64,000 nucleotides of DNA from Poriferisodalis sp965198245 (GCF_965198245.1 NZ_OZ240249.1:3100001-3164000), one strand, 5' to 3'; numbered from the stretch's first letter, positions 46,864 to 56,583 are shown. Numbers and translations are program-made. The notes: a model not told the origin generated them from the letters alone.

Positions 46864-47631
46864 TCAGGTCGACGGCAGTGTCATGACGATGGTCACCATG
46901 ACCACGCCGGAGGCCACTACGGCGAGCATCGAGGCGGAAGCGCCGACGCTGCGCCCGAGGCGGTCGATCGACTCGCGGCGTCGATCGTCGATGGCCCGCA
47001 CGACGCGGTCCAACACCCGGTCGAGCAGCTGAGAGGCTGCGGCGCCCGATCGTTCGGCGACATCCACCGTGCGCAGCAGTGACGCAGTCGGCGAGTCCGA
47101 CAGCAGCGCCGCAACCGCGGCGAGCGGGTCGCGCCCGCTGATCACCGCCGCGTTGACCGCTCCGGCCGCCGGCGCAAACGCGGGATCGGTGATCCGCTCC
47201 GCGGCATCGAGCACGGCCACGCTGATCGGCCGTCCCGCAGCTACGAACAGCCGGATGCGCCGCAGCCACAACAGCACCGCCCCATCCAGCCGGCGGCGCT
47301 GTCCTGACAGCACGGCGCTTGTCATCAAGCCAGGCACTGCCCACCCGGCCGCAACGGCTGCGAGCAGCGACCACGCCAGAGCCTGTCGTGGCGGTGCGGC
47401 TCCCCCGCTGGGCAGCCGGAGGCCGACTACGAAGCCGATGGCGATCGTGCATACCGCTACGACGATCGTCAGCGTCGCAAGCCGCGCCGGGCTCCAGCCC
47501 AACGCAGCCAGCATTCGGCGCCCACGACGGCGGCGCTCGTTCGTTGCGAGCAAATGAACAGCGGCGAGCCCCCCGGTTCCGGCCATCGCCCACAGGGCAA
47601 GCGAACTCGCGGACGGCAGCGGCGCGCTCAT
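46864..47631 (-). CDS. tadC: TadC-like inner-membrane platform protein
   Basis: 255 residues from the ATG at 47631, overlapping the TadB stop (ATGA). Type II secretion F-type domain: transmembrane segments near the N-terminus and middle, the cytoplasmic helical segment (RRIRLFVAAGRPISVAVLDAAERI and VAERSGAAASQLLDRVLDRV), and a final TM helix (ASMLAVVASGVVMVTIVM). With TadB it would form the membrane platform used by the CpaF ATPase. Confidence 0.82.
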   Translation of the reverse strand: MSAPLPSASSLALWAMAGTGGLAAVHLLATNERRRRGRRMLAALGWSPARLATLTIVVAVCTIAIGFVVGLRLPSGGAAPPRQALAWSLLAAVAAGWAVPGLMTSAVLSGQRRRLDGAVLLWLRRIRLFVAAGRPISVAVLDAAERITDPAFAPAAGAVNAAVISGRDPLAAVAALLSDSPTASLLRTVDVAERSGAAASQLLDRVLDRVVRAIDDRRRESIDRLGRSVGASASMLAVVASGVVMVTIVMTLPST

Positions 47632-48401
47632 CGCAGCATCTCCCACGCCGAAGCAAGTGGGCGGGCAGAGATCGCCACTGCAGCGGCGACCGCGGCAAGT
47701 CCGACTCGCTGACCCTGCGGTCCGGTCATCCAAGCCCATGCCGCAGGACTCACAAGCGCACTGCCCACGGCGACGGCAGCACCGAGCGCAGCGGCGAGCC
47801 CGAGTTGCGGCAGAGTTGACGCGACATGACGATGGAAGTGGCGGCTGGTCGCGGCCGCTTCGGCTGCTTCAGCTTCTAGGACTTCCAAGATCGGCACCCA
47901 TTGGCCACCGCTTGCTGCGGCGACGGCCACCGCATCGGCCAGCCACGCCGCAACCGCGCCTTGGGCGCCCGCCGCAAAGTGCTGCGCTGCTGCTTCCACG
48001 CCCACGCTGCGGCACTCAGCAACAAGACGGGACGCTGTCTGTGCGATCGGCCCGGTTGCCAGAGGTGCGGAGGTCTCGAGCGCGTCAACCACCGTGCGTG
48101 AGACCTGCGCCTGGTTGGCCAGAACCGATGCGAACTGCGCGACCGACTCGGCAGCCACGACACGCCGCCGGCTGCGCACGACGTTGGCGGCGCACCACGA
48201 ACAGATGCCGACAATTGCGCCTGACAACCCAGCGGCTGTCGGCCCGAGCGCCAGGCCTGAGACGAATGCAGCGACGCCTGTCGCCAGCCACGGCCACCGA
48301 ATCGAGCCATCAACCGTGCGATCGGTGCAAGGTGCCGTGCCGAGCAGCGTCCACAGCGCGGCTCCTGAGCCAGCCAGACCGAGTGCCGCAACCCTCAGCA
48401 C
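47628..48401 (-). CDS. tadB: TadB-like inner-membrane platform protein
   Basis: 257 residues from a GTG overlapping the CpaF stop. Two TM helices at the N-terminus, a T2SSF-like cytoplasmic domain (ESVAQFASVLANQAQVSRTVVDAL), and two TM helices at the C-terminus. Sequence conservation with classical TadB is low but topology and position match. Confidence 0.8.
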   Translation of the reverse strand: MLRVAALGLAGSGAALWTLLGTAPCTDRTVDGSIRWPWLATGVAAFVSGLALGPTAAGLSGAIVGICSWCAANVVRSRRRVVAAESVAQFASVLANQAQVSRTVVDALETSAPLATGPIAQTASRLVAECRSVGVEAAAQHFAAGAQGAVAAWLADAVAVAAASGGQWVPILEVLEAEAAEAAATSRHFHRHVASTLPQLGLAAALGAAVAVGSALVSPAAWAWMTGPQGQRVGLAAVAAAVAISARPLASAWEMLR

Positions 48402-50467
48402 TTGATGCCCTCCGCGTCGGATTCCTCGCCAGCACTCGGACCTTCACGGGTGGGCGGGCGACGTCCAGCGGCCGTGCATTGGCCGAGATTGGGAACTGCT
48501 GCGCGGCACGTCCACGACTCATCGACCAAAGGCTCGTACGGCGGTGTCTCGTCGATGGGAACGAGCGGCCCGGGATCCCACAGGACCTCGCGTGGCTCGG
48601 CACCATCGTGCAACGGCGACCCAAACAACGGCTCGCCGTGCTGTGGCTCGTTGCATTGCGACGGGATGCGGGATGGGGGTTCCGCCGGCGCTATCGCTCG
48701 GCCGTCATCTGGGCGCACCGAGGCGCCGTCATCGGCGGGCATGGCCTCCGAGACAGCCTCGTTGTCGCACTCCTCACCGATCGGCGCCAGAGAATCGGAT
48801 GCAGCAGCAAGCACTCCGGAAGTCGATGAAACAGGCATGTCGACGATCTGCGTGAACGCCTCAGGCAGTTCGTCATCACCGCCCGACTCCGAGAGGCCGG
48901 CAGATGCATAGACCTGCGCGACGCGTCCGGTCGGGCGGCCCACTGGCGTCGCCCAACGGTCACCCGGTAGCAGCGCCCACAGGCACGTCGTGGAGATGAT
49001 CCCTGTCAGCTCGCCGATGCCGGTCAGCTGGGTTACGTCGGCGACGACACGCTCGCCCGCATCGTTGCGGCCCATCCAGACGCACAGATCCACGGCTGCG
49101 GCTATCTGCCGGCGGGCGTAGTCGGGTTCCGCGCCCTCTGAACAGGCGTAGGCCACGAGCTTCTCGAGCACACCCCTGCCGGGCTGAGAGTGCAGCGTTA
49201 CGAGACACCCATCGAGGCCCGACGACATCGCGTCGAGCAACGCCTCGCAGCCGTCACCGCGGATCTCGCCCACTACGAGCTTGCTGGCATTCGCGCGCTT
49301 GGCATCGCGGATGTGGTCAGCCATCGAATGCCGGCCATGGCCGTCCTGGTTCGGGTCACGTGTCAGGCGCTCGAAGGTGTTGGGGTGAATGCCGTACTCG
49401 CCGAGACGCAGTTCGGGCGTGTCCTCGATCGTGTCGATGCGCTCGTGGTCGGGGACTGCCGCGAGCAATGCCTGGCACAGCGTGGTCTTGCCGCCGCCCA
49501 TCGCCGCCGCCACCACCACATTGGCTCGGACCCGCCCGGCAATGGCTTCGATGAGCACGCTGCCGAGTGCCTGCGACACGATGCCGAGTTCGTCAAGTCG
49601 CATCCGGCCCGCCATGTTCGAGCGCAATACGACGTTCGGCGGGCTGGTCACGAACGCCTCGGCGTGAAGTCGCCAGCGATCTCCGACACGCACGTCGAGA
49701 CGCGGATCCAGCTCGTCGAAGCGCTGCGGCCGATCGCCGGAATAGCTCGCCAGAAAACGCACGGCCTCGATGAGGTCTCCATCGGCAGCGAACGGCGAGG
49801 GTCGGCGCTCGACACGTCCGCCTGCGTACTGAACGAGCATCGATTCCCCGCCGCGTATCTGGAATTCCTCGACGTCAGGCTCGGCCAGCAGATCACTGAG
49901 TGCGTCAGTGGCTGCACGTGCTGCGTTTCGGCGTCGAACTGCACCGTCGGACCGGTCGAGCCGTTGAGGCGCGCATGCCGAGGTGACCAGCATGCGGCCG
50001 AGCCGGTGCAACTGCCGGTGCGCGCGTCGACTGCCGACGCGGCTGATGCGAACTACCCGCTGAACACCCAGTGCCGCCGAGAGCTCGCCAGTCGGGTCCG
50101 ACCGGGCACCATTCGCTGCAGGGAGCCAGACCGCTATTCGCGGCGCTGTCACCGTCGCCACGGCGTGCCACACGTCTGCTTGGTGTTCTGCGCCGCCTGT
50201 GCTGCGGGCATGGCGGCCGGCAATTGCTCCGAGCAACAGCACAATCTGGCTCGCTGCAGCGGCTGCGGTCTCGATGACGTCGCGTTCCGCGCTGCTGCCC
50301 AACCAGACCACACACGGATCGTTTGCAGCGCCCGGCTCGGGAACGCCGGCAACATCGCCAACCAGAGCGACCTGACCGGCGACCGAGGTCAATCCCGTTC
50401 GCAGAGCGTCTCGGCACCACTCGCGTACCTGCGGCACGAGGGCGTCATCGCAAAGCACGAGGAGCAC
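48395..50467 (-). CDS. cpaF: CpaF/TadA-type secretion ATPase
   Basis: 690 residues. The middle is the VirB11-like ATPase: Walker A AAMGGGKTTLCQAL (about residue 325), IDTIEDTPELRLGE, and Walker B-like LVVGEIRGDGCEALLDAM, with a His box TLHSQPGRG. The first ~190 residues (LLVLCDDALVPQVREWC ... QIVLLLG) look like a receiver- or CpaE-like domain, and the last ~150 form a Pro/Asp/Glu-rich tail of no known fold; classical CpaF is about 450 residues. Powers pilus assembly or secretion with TadB/TadC. Separated from the CpaB-like gene by 3 bp. Confidence 0.9.
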   Translation of the reverse strand: MLLVLCDDALVPQVREWCRDALRTGLTSVAGQVALVGDVAGVPEPGAANDPCVVWLGSSAERDVIETAAAAASQIVLLLGAIAGRHARSTGGAEHQADVWHAVATVTAPRIAVWLPAANGARSDPTGELSAALGVQRVVRISRVGSRRAHRQLHRLGRMLVTSACAPQRLDRSDGAVRRRNAARAATDALSDLLAEPDVEEFQIRGGESMLVQYAGGRVERRPSPFAADGDLIEAVRFLASYSGDRPQRFDELDPRLDVRVGDRWRLHAEAFVTSPPNVVLRSNMAGRMRLDELGIVSQALGSVLIEAIAGRVRANVVVAAAMGGGKTTLCQALLAAVPDHERIDTIEDTPELRLGEYGIHPNTFERLTRDPNQDGHGRHSMADHIRDAKRANASKLVVGEIRGDGCEALLDAMSSGLDGCLVTLHSQPGRGVLEKLVAYACSEGAEPDYARRQIAAAVDLCVWMGRNDAGERVVADVTQLTGIGELTGIISTTCLWALLPGDRWATPVGRPTGRVAQVYASAGLSESGGDDELPEAFTQIVDMPVSSTSGVLAAASDSLAPIGEECDNEAVSEAMPADDGASVRPDDGRAIAPAEPPSRIPSQCNEPQHGEPLFGSPLHDGAEPREVLWDPGPLVPIDETPPYEPLVDESWTCRAAVPNLGQCTAAGRRPPTREGPSAGEESDAEGIKC

Positions 50468-50470
50468 CGC

Positions 50471-51178
50471 TCAACTCCCTGCCGGATTGAAGCTCGGCAG
50501 CGGTGCGGGGGCGTCCGCGGCAGGTGTCGACGGCGCCAGGCGCGTCGAACGGCCCGAAGGGCACAGCGGCCAGCCATCAGGCGGCGCCGGCCAGACCACC
50601 AACCCACCCAGTTCCACGGCTGCCGCAAGACGGGCGGCAAAGGGCGCGTCCACCCGAACGACAATGCGACCGTCATCACCGTCGGCGAGCGTCGTCACAT
50701 CGATCGCGCATCCGCCGAGCACCGTCGACAACACGGCCCGGCTTCCGGCGTCAGGCCCAGGTGCAGGCCATGCTCCCGTTTCGGCCGCGAACTGGATCAA
50801 CGTGACAGCGCCCGCGACATCTTGAGGTGCCTTCAGCAGCGCAGGTGTGACGAAGGTGCCCGCAGGCACGTCGTGCGCTACTGCTCGTCCAACAATCGCG
50901 TCGGGATCGGCGAACCGGGTTGCAAGCGCCTCCGGTACTCCCACCACTTCGAACGCTCCGGGAGACTGACCTGCCATCCATGCCTCGGAGGTCACGGCTA
51001 TGAGTGCTGGAGGTGGCTCAGTGTGCGGGCGGCCCCAGAGCCAGATCGCCGCAACCACGATGGCGACGATCGCCAGTGCGGCGCTGAGCCGCCAAGGTTC
51101 GGGACCTCGCTGAGGCAAGCCAGCCACCGCTGCCTGCTGCTCGTCGCCGAGGTAACCGGCGGGCGACGACAAGGTCAC
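50471..51178 (-). CDS. SAF-domain protein, CpaB/RcpC-like
   Basis: 235 residues from a GTG overlapping the previous stop (GTGA). One TM helix (LSAALAIVAIVVAAIWLWG), then a SAF-like domain (AIVGRAVAHDVPAGTFVTPALL) typical of CpaB/RcpC, which assemble the Tad outer channel in diderms. In a monoderm it may act in the wall. The rest has a second beta-rich domain with two cysteines. Confidence 0.75.
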   Translation of the reverse strand: MTLSSPAGYLGDEQQAAVAGLPQRGPEPWRLSAALAIVAIVVAAIWLWGRPHTEPPPALIAVTSEAWMAGQSPGAFEVVGVPEALATRFADPDAIVGRAVAHDVPAGTFVTPALLKAPQDVAGAVTLIQFAAETGAWPAPGPDAGSRAVLSTVLGGCAIDVTTLADGDDGRIVVRVDAPFAARLAAAVELGGLVVWPAPPDGWPLCPSGRSTRLAPSTPAADAPAPLPSFNPAGS

Positions 51179-53820
51179 AGCCCTGCTCCGCTTGCGGTGA
51201 CCGTCACTCGGCCGTCTGCGTAATCGCTCAGCGACCTGATCCAGTCCACGCCCGAGGCGAGGGTGACCCAGCACGCATCGTCGGCGAGCGGCTGAGGGCT
51301 TCCCGTGCCCGCCCACTCCGCCGCCTGTTGGGGCTCGAAGCACGCTTGGACATCCCAGGCATATACCCCTGGGTGACGGAAGAGCCATCCGCAGGCCGCC
51401 GCGGCTCCCGAGCTGGCGGCGTCTGCGGCCGGGCATGCAAGCTCGGCCGGATCCGCCCCCTGCTGGTGCCACTGGCGCAGCAACAATTGCTGGTCCTCGC
51501 CGAGTACATCCCAGCGGTCAACGAGATGACGGGCGCCGGCATTGCCCTCCATGAGCCGGCGCTCGGCGGCGATCCACGGCCGCATCTCGTGCCAGTTCGA
51601 GCGCAACCAGGTTGCGACCCAGCCGCAGTCCCCGTCGACGACATCCAGCGAACCGAGCGCCTGCATCCAGCCGCGGCCCGGCGCCACCAGCAGGAACTCT
51701 CCCCCACCGGGCATGTGCTGCTGGGGACTCGAGCCCCCAGAGGCCGCACGTACATGAGACGCCCACGCCAGCTCGTCGACGGCCGTTGCTGCGATCTCCG
51801 GAGTCGGCGATGCGGGGCATTCGTCGCCTTCTGGCCCAGTTGATCCGCCCGGTCCCGGTTTGTTCTCCGGGCGGGCGGTTGGACCGGAGCCGGGGCCGTC
51901 AGGACGCCCGGGATCGTGGGGAGCGACTACCGGCCGATTGATGCCGGGCCCGCCGTCGTCCTCTTCTTCGCTGTCTTCGCCACCGTCGTCCTCGCCATCG
52001 CCGTCCTCGCCGTCCTCGCCGTCCTCGCCGTCCTCCTCGTCGCTGTCCTCGTCCTCTTCGTCGCCGTCCTCTTCGTCGCCGTCCTCTTCGTCGCCGTCCT
52101 CGTCCTCTTCGTCGCTGTCATCGTCCTCGCCATCCTCGTCCTCACCGTCCTCGCCGTCTTCGTCCTCTTCGTCGCCGTCGCTGTCGTCGCCGTCGCTGTC
52201 TTCGCTGTCGTCGCCGTCGTCCTCGTCGTTCCCATCGTCCGACGGAAGGCAGCCGTAATCGAACGAACCGCTGATGCGGCTCCGCACATAGGAGGGCAGC
52301 GCAGCGAAGTCTGAGCAGTCGAACACGCACACCCGGTACGTCTCGGGACCGCGATCGGCGTGAACGTGCTCTTGGATCTGCGTATGGGAGAGCTCACCGA
52401 TCGCTGGGCAATAGGTGCGGATGGTGGTCTGTTCGCAGTCGCCTGGCGAGACGCACTTGTCGAGCAGGTCGCTCTCGGTGACGCAGCTGCCGCCGTGATC
52501 CGGTCGGTACACCGTCCCGTCGATGCCGTCGCATACGTCGGGATCGGAGTCCCACACGCGTCCTGGAAGCTCGTCGCACGGAACGTAGGACAGCAAGCCG
52601 TCCGAGCAGCGATGTATCCCGAGTTCTGCAAGCCGCTCGTCATTCTCGCCCGCAAGGTGATGCAGGGGCCGGGCGGTGCCGTCCGGAGTCACCGAAGACC
52701 CTCCGCCGGCATCCTGGTCGGTGCCAGTGTCCACATCTGAACCTGGACTCGGCGACTGGCACGACAGCACGCTGAGGCCCATTCCGCCCACGGCGTCCGA
52801 GTAGCGCGGCACTGTCCCAGACGGGCAGCTCTGTTGCGGCGGTGCTGACGGATTTCCGAGCCTCGTCCGCTGACATTGGTTGCCAGCACGTACCCAGCCC
52901 GTGCGACACGACCCCCACGAAACAGACCGGGTCTGCCATTCGACCACGGTCTCGTAGATCGGCTCGGTCGTGTAGTGGATCGTCGGCACGCGATCCCAGT
53001 AGCCGGTCTCCACCTCGCTATAGATCGGCTCTTCGCGCCAATAGCCGGGGATGGTCACCGTATGGGATCTCCTCCATTCATACACAGGCACCTGTGTCGT
53101 CACGGTCTCGACAATCGGCGGGCCTGGGATGCAGCACTCCAAGCGCGTCCGAGTCTCGGAGTGCGTTTCCGTGATCGTCTCGTTCCAGCACTGCTGCCCA
53201 GCAAAGGGATCGAATGAACAGCGCCGAACGGTTCGCTGAGTCTCAACCTCCACCTCGTAGGTGACCTCGTACAACACGTCAGGACCGGGACGGGTCACGA
53301 CGCTCGACTCGGTCCGCGTGCCGACCTGCACACGTACTGGCGGTACCAATGGCTCGAGCACATCTCTGGGTGGAACCCGGGTCCGACTCGTACCTGTCTG
53401 TTCCCGACGCGTGCCCGTTGGCACCCAGACGTCGTCGTAGGTGGTGTGGCTGTACACCTGACGGGTCCGGCCCGTGTCTACCTGTCGCGACGTTCGTCTC
53501 TGGCACTCGTAGCCGCCGTACTGCCCGGCGACACGGGTCCAACCCGACCGGCAGCTCGACGGGCGGAGCACTGTCTCGGTGCGGGGAGTGCGGCATTGCC
53601 CGCTGCTGCTGTCGAGCACCATGGAGCCGGTACAGCTCAAGACCGGCGCAACTGACGACTGTGCTCCCGCATCACTGCCGACTCCTGCGCTCACTACGAC
53701 AACAGCCGTGAGCGCCGCAGCAACCACTCCAAGCGTCCGCCGGGCAGCCCGTCCGATTCCCACCCGAGCATCTGGGGGGGAGATGGAGCAAAGGGGCGCA
53801 TGTTCATCGAACACCGTCAC
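51175..53820 (-). CDS. Large exported Cys-rich protein with Asp/Glu tract, Tad operon
   Basis: 881 residues from a GTG overlapping the lipoprotein stop; nothing recognised by family. A signal/TM segment (GVVAAALTAVVVVSAGVGS) is at about residues 30-48. Residues to ~330 hold many cysteines and repeated aromatic/valine-rich strands (YEVTYEVEVETQ, PVYEWRRSHTVTIPGYW, PIYSEVETGYWDRV, PIYETVVEW). A second Cys-rich part follows, then about 97 residues almost only Asp, Glu, Gly and Ser (near 51955-52240), a Pro/Gly linker, and a C-terminal domain with Trp and Cys (ECPASPTPEIAATAVDELAW onward). It is coupled to the CpaB-like gene. Possibly a pilus-tip or surface adhesin; the acidic tract could bind calcium. 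This is inference. Confidence 0.85.
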   Translation of the reverse strand: MTVFDEHAPLCSISPPDARVGIGRAARRTLGVVAAALTAVVVVSAGVGSDAGAQSSVAPVLSCTGSMVLDSSSGQCRTPRTETVLRPSSCRSGWTRVAGQYGGYECQRRTSRQVDTGRTRQVYSHTTYDDVWVPTGTRREQTGTSRTRVPPRDVLEPLVPPVRVQVGTRTESSVVTRPGPDVLYEVTYEVEVETQRTVRRCSFDPFAGQQCWNETITETHSETRTRLECCIPGPPIVETVTTQVPVYEWRRSHTVTIPGYWREEPIYSEVETGYWDRVPTIHYTTEPIYETVVEWQTRSVSWGSCRTGWVRAGNQCQRTRLGNPSAPPQQSCPSGTVPRYSDAVGGMGLSVLSCQSPSPGSDVDTGTDQDAGGGSSVTPDGTARPLHHLAGENDERLAELGIHRCSDGLLSYVPCDELPGRVWDSDPDVCDGIDGTVYRPDHGGSCVTESDLLDKCVSPGDCEQTTIRTYCPAIGELSHTQIQEHVHADRGPETYRVCVFDCSDFAALPSYVRSRISGSFDYGCLPSDDGNDEDDGDDSEDSDGDDSDGDEEDEDGEDGEDEDGEDDDSDEEDEDGDEEDGDEEDGDEEDEDSDEEDGEDGEDGEDGDGEDDGGEDSEEEDDGGPGINRPVVAPHDPGRPDGPGSGPTARPENKPGPGGSTGPEGDECPASPTPEIAATAVDELAWASHVRAASGGSSPQQHMPGGGEFLLVAPGRGWMQALGSLDVVDGDCGWVATWLRSNWHEMRPWIAAERRLMEGNAGARHLVDRWDVLGEDQQLLLRQWHQQGADPAELACPAADAASSGAAAACGWLFRHPGVYAWDVQACFEPQQAAEWAGTGSPQPLADDACWVTLASGVDWIRSLSDYADGRVTVTASGAGL

Positions 53821-55748
53821 AGCGCCGTCTCCAGGAGGCTGGGCGCCAACGGCCACCAGTAGCGGTCGGTTTGCGGCGGCCAGCCGGCTTGCGGACACGG
53901 CGGCATGGGCCGTGGATAGGCGCGCTCAGCATCGGTCAGCGGTAGCGAGCCCGGTGGCCACGGTTTCTTGACCCGACGTTCAGGCGGTCGTTCCAGCGCC
54001 TCGGCAATCACCGCGTCGTCTGGCGGGCAGCCGAGGATCTCGGTGAGCGACTTGAACGGAGACAGGTACATGCGCTCGTGCCAGGTGGTGCCGGAATCCC
54101 ACGTCGTGGAGGACAGCTCGGACGTCACGGCAGGGGCGTTCGCCGCGGCCTCCCGCAACTCCTCCCATTGCTCGGGCGCGCAGCGATCCTCCAATTCGGG
54201 TCGATGCAACTCGCCTTCAACCCGCACCCCGACGGGGATGCCCGTGCTGCACCAGAACTCCAAGTGCCAGTCGTGATCGCGGTGCGCTCGCCAGGCCTCC
54301 TGCTGGGGTATGTCGACCCATTCGCGGACCGCGATCCACTGATTGCGAACCCCCGAACCCCAGGCGCCGGGCTCGGTCCAGTCGATCGTGGCCGCATGCG
54401 CTTGCCGGGCCTGCGCCAACCACTGCACGGCCTGTCCGAAGACCTCGCTGTCGCAAGTGCCTTCGAACAACTCGTTGCGCAGAACGCGGTAGCTGAGACG
54501 GGACCAGGTGAGCCACATTGCTTCGACTTGTGGCCGATGTTCGGTTCCGGCGTCGAGCCGCTCCCCCGTTGATGCATCAACCAGGAACGACTGCCCCGGT
54601 GCATGGCAGACGACGGCGAGCGCATGACCGGCCGCCGACAGATCCACAACCCACGCCTGCTCGACTGGTGGCGTGGTGAACACCAAGCGCAGGCCGCGTG
54701 CCCACAGCGACTCCAGCTGCCGTGTGCGATGGGACTCGGTGTAGACGCCCGGCGTGACCGAGGCCAGATCGCTGCACGCCTCCCAAATCGTGCCGGGGCC
54801 GGTGCTGACCACTGCGTGACCGACGAGGGAATCGGTCACCGCCCCCTGAGCGGCCCGGCGAGTCAGCCACTGCTTGGCCTCGGCTGACCAGTCGCCCGGG
54901 ACATACCCGAGATCGGTCAAGCTGTGACCGCCGAGCGCCAGTTCCATCGGCTCTCCGGGGCTGTAGACCAACAGCTTGGCGATGTCGTTGACCGTGGTTC
55001 CCCACGAGTGCATCGGACGGCGCCCGGGAGATCGCATGCCTGCGATGAAGGCCTCAAGCGCGGCGCTGGCCCGATCCCTCTCTGCTGCGGCTTCGCCGAC
55101 ATCGACGCCCAGTGCCTGCGGAGTCGGGTGCGGGGGGCACAGCGACACGTGGTCGTAGGCGGATCTGCGATCTGCGACCAGACGTGTCTCGTGTTCGAGT
55201 CCCGCGGGGTCCACGACCAACTCCCAGGCCGTCTCGGTTCCAGCACGCCTTCGCGCAACCCGCGTGCCGCCAGCGAATGCAGTCTCCGCGGCCCGTACGT
55301 AGGGCGGCATGGCCTCCCAGCGTGAACGCTGTGAGACGACGTGCCGGAAGCCCGCGTCCATGTCGGCGAGCAACGCCGACTGCGATCCGACCACTGCCAC
55401 CGTGTCGTTCACATCCGAATCGGGATAGGGCGGCCACGGCACCCAGATGCGTCCGCCGCCGATCTGCACTTGAGACGGCAGCTCCAACGGCAGCTCGCGC
55501 AACCGCGACTTCGGGAACTCGCCGCTGCCGGCGACAATCGTCCGGGCCTCGGTGACCGGCAGTTCGAACAGCGGCGGAGCGGGCGCGTCGGCAGACGGGG
55601 TGCTGAGCGAAGCCACGATCATCGGCGCTGGATCCGCCGGCACCGCCACGTCCCGACTGCACGCCGCCAGCATTGAGACGAGCACCATCATCGGAACGCC
55701 TGCACGCAGGCATCCCGATACGGCCCTTCGGCATGAGATTGTGGCCAT
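53817..55748 (-). CDS. Large lipoprotein of unknown function, first gene of Tad operon
   Basis: 643 residues from the ATG at 55748, chosen for AGGAG 8 nt upstream; the frame is open to a GTG at 55805. A lipobox (VSMLAAC, Cys30) predicts a membrane-anchored lipoprotein. The rest is soluble, with many Trp and scattered Cys and no known motif; segments such as ELPLELPSQVQIGGG and WVPWPPYPDSD suggest beta structure. Its stop overlaps the start of the Cys-rich gene. First in a run of ten Tad-locus genes, so co-expressed; possibly an assembly or anchoring factor. Confidence 0.8.
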   Translation of the reverse strand: MATISCRRAVSGCLRAGVPMMVLVSMLAACSRDVAVPADPAPMIVASLSTPSADAPAPPLFELPVTEARTIVAGSGEFPKSRLRELPLELPSQVQIGGGRIWVPWPPYPDSDVNDTVAVVGSQSALLADMDAGFRHVVSQRSRWEAMPPYVRAAETAFAGGTRVARRRAGTETAWELVVDPAGLEHETRLVADRRSAYDHVSLCPPHPTPQALGVDVGEAAAERDRASAALEAFIAGMRSPGRRPMHSWGTTVNDIAKLLVYSPGEPMELALGGHSLTDLGYVPGDWSAEAKQWLTRRAAQGAVTDSLVGHAVVSTGPGTIWEACSDLASVTPGVYTESHRTRQLESLWARGLRLVFTTPPVEQAWVVDLSAAGHALAVVCHAPGQSFLVDASTGERLDAGTEHRPQVEAMWLTWSRLSYRVLRNELFEGTCDSEVFGQAVQWLAQARQAHAATIDWTEPGAWGSGVRNQWIAVREWVDIPQQEAWRAHRDHDWHLEFWCSTGIPVGVRVEGELHRPELEDRCAPEQWEELREAAANAPAVTSELSSTTWDSGTTWHERMYLSPFKSLTEILGCPPDDAVIAEALERPPERRVKKPWPPGSLPLTDAERAYPRPMPPCPQAGWPPQTDRYWWPLAPSLLETAL

Positions 55749-55928
55749 CGCGCAGCTCCTGCGGACTCCGAGCCCGCGGCCGCCTCGTTGAGTCGAGGCC
55801 GTCACCAGCGGGTCATTAGGAGTTCTAGGCGCGCGGTATCACCTCATTCCAATGATTTTCAATCACTATGAAACTCAGGCCGTGGCGCGTGCACCCAGAA
55901 GCTCGAAACGGCCGCCCACAGGCTGCTT

Positions 55929-56123
55929 TCAGCGCTCGGTGCCGGGACCTGTGATGGCCGTCGGCAAGCGATGTCTTCGCGCCCACAGCGCGAAGGCAAG
56001 GCTGATCGCTCCGTAGCCGGCGTAGGCCACCACCAGCGCCGTGGTGGCGCTGATGGCGCCCAGCAGGAAGACGAGCTCGCGTTCGGCGATCCTGCGTGGC
56101 CGCGGACCGCCGTCCGCTGTCAC
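55929..56123 (-). CDS. Small two-helix membrane protein
   Basis: 64 residues from a GTG overlapping the nusB stop (GTGA). Basic start, then hydrophobic LVFLLGAISATTALVVAYAGYGAISLAFALW, and a basic end. Unknown function; coupled to nusB. Confidence 0.65.
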   Translation of the reverse strand: MTADGGPRPRRIAERELVFLLGAISATTALVVAYAGYGAISLAFALWARRHRLPTAITGPGTER

Positions 56124-56545
56124 GAACTGCCCATAGCGGTGGCGAGGACTCCGTTCACGAGGGCCCCGCTGCGATCGGTTGCGCCCAGTCGGTGCGCCAA
56201 TTCGACGGCTTCGTTGATGACCACGGCGGCCGGAGCAGCCCCGCGTTCGAGCTCGAAGAGCCCCTGAAGCAGGATCAGACGGTCGCAGATGCCGAGGCGC
56301 TGCGGCGTCCAGCCCTCGTTCAGCAGCCCAGCGAGACGCTCGGTGAGCGCCTCCTGCTGGGTGGCGACACCTGTGGCTAGCTCGTGCGCGAACGGGTCGA
56401 GATCGCTGATCTGCTCTGCGAGCACATCGGCCAGGTCACAGGACTTCATCTCGGCCTCGTACAGCAGCTCCACCGAGCGCTGGCGCGCCTCGCGCCGACG
56501 GGTCGGCTCGTCGGGGGCTGCGAACGGGTCGCTGGAGCGGGTCAT
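56120..56545 (-). CDS. nusB: Transcription antitermination factor NusB
   Basis: 141 residues. Acts with NusE in antitermination of rRNA transcripts. Seen: RREARQRSVELLYEAE, the central NEGWTPQRLGICDRLILLQGLFEL and VINEAVELAHRLG. The order efp-nusB is conserved; the Tad operon separates it from pyrR, which often follows nusB in related genomes. Confidence 0.95.
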   Translation of the reverse strand: MTRSSDPFAAPDEPTRRREARQRSVELLYEAEMKSCDLADVLAEQISDLDPFAHELATGVATQQEALTERLAGLLNEGWTPQRLGICDRLILLQGLFELERGAAPAAVVINEAVELAHRLGATDRSGALVNGVLATAMGSS

Positions 56546-56583
56546 GGCAGCGGACCTGGGCCCGTCTCAGCAACCCTGCGGCG

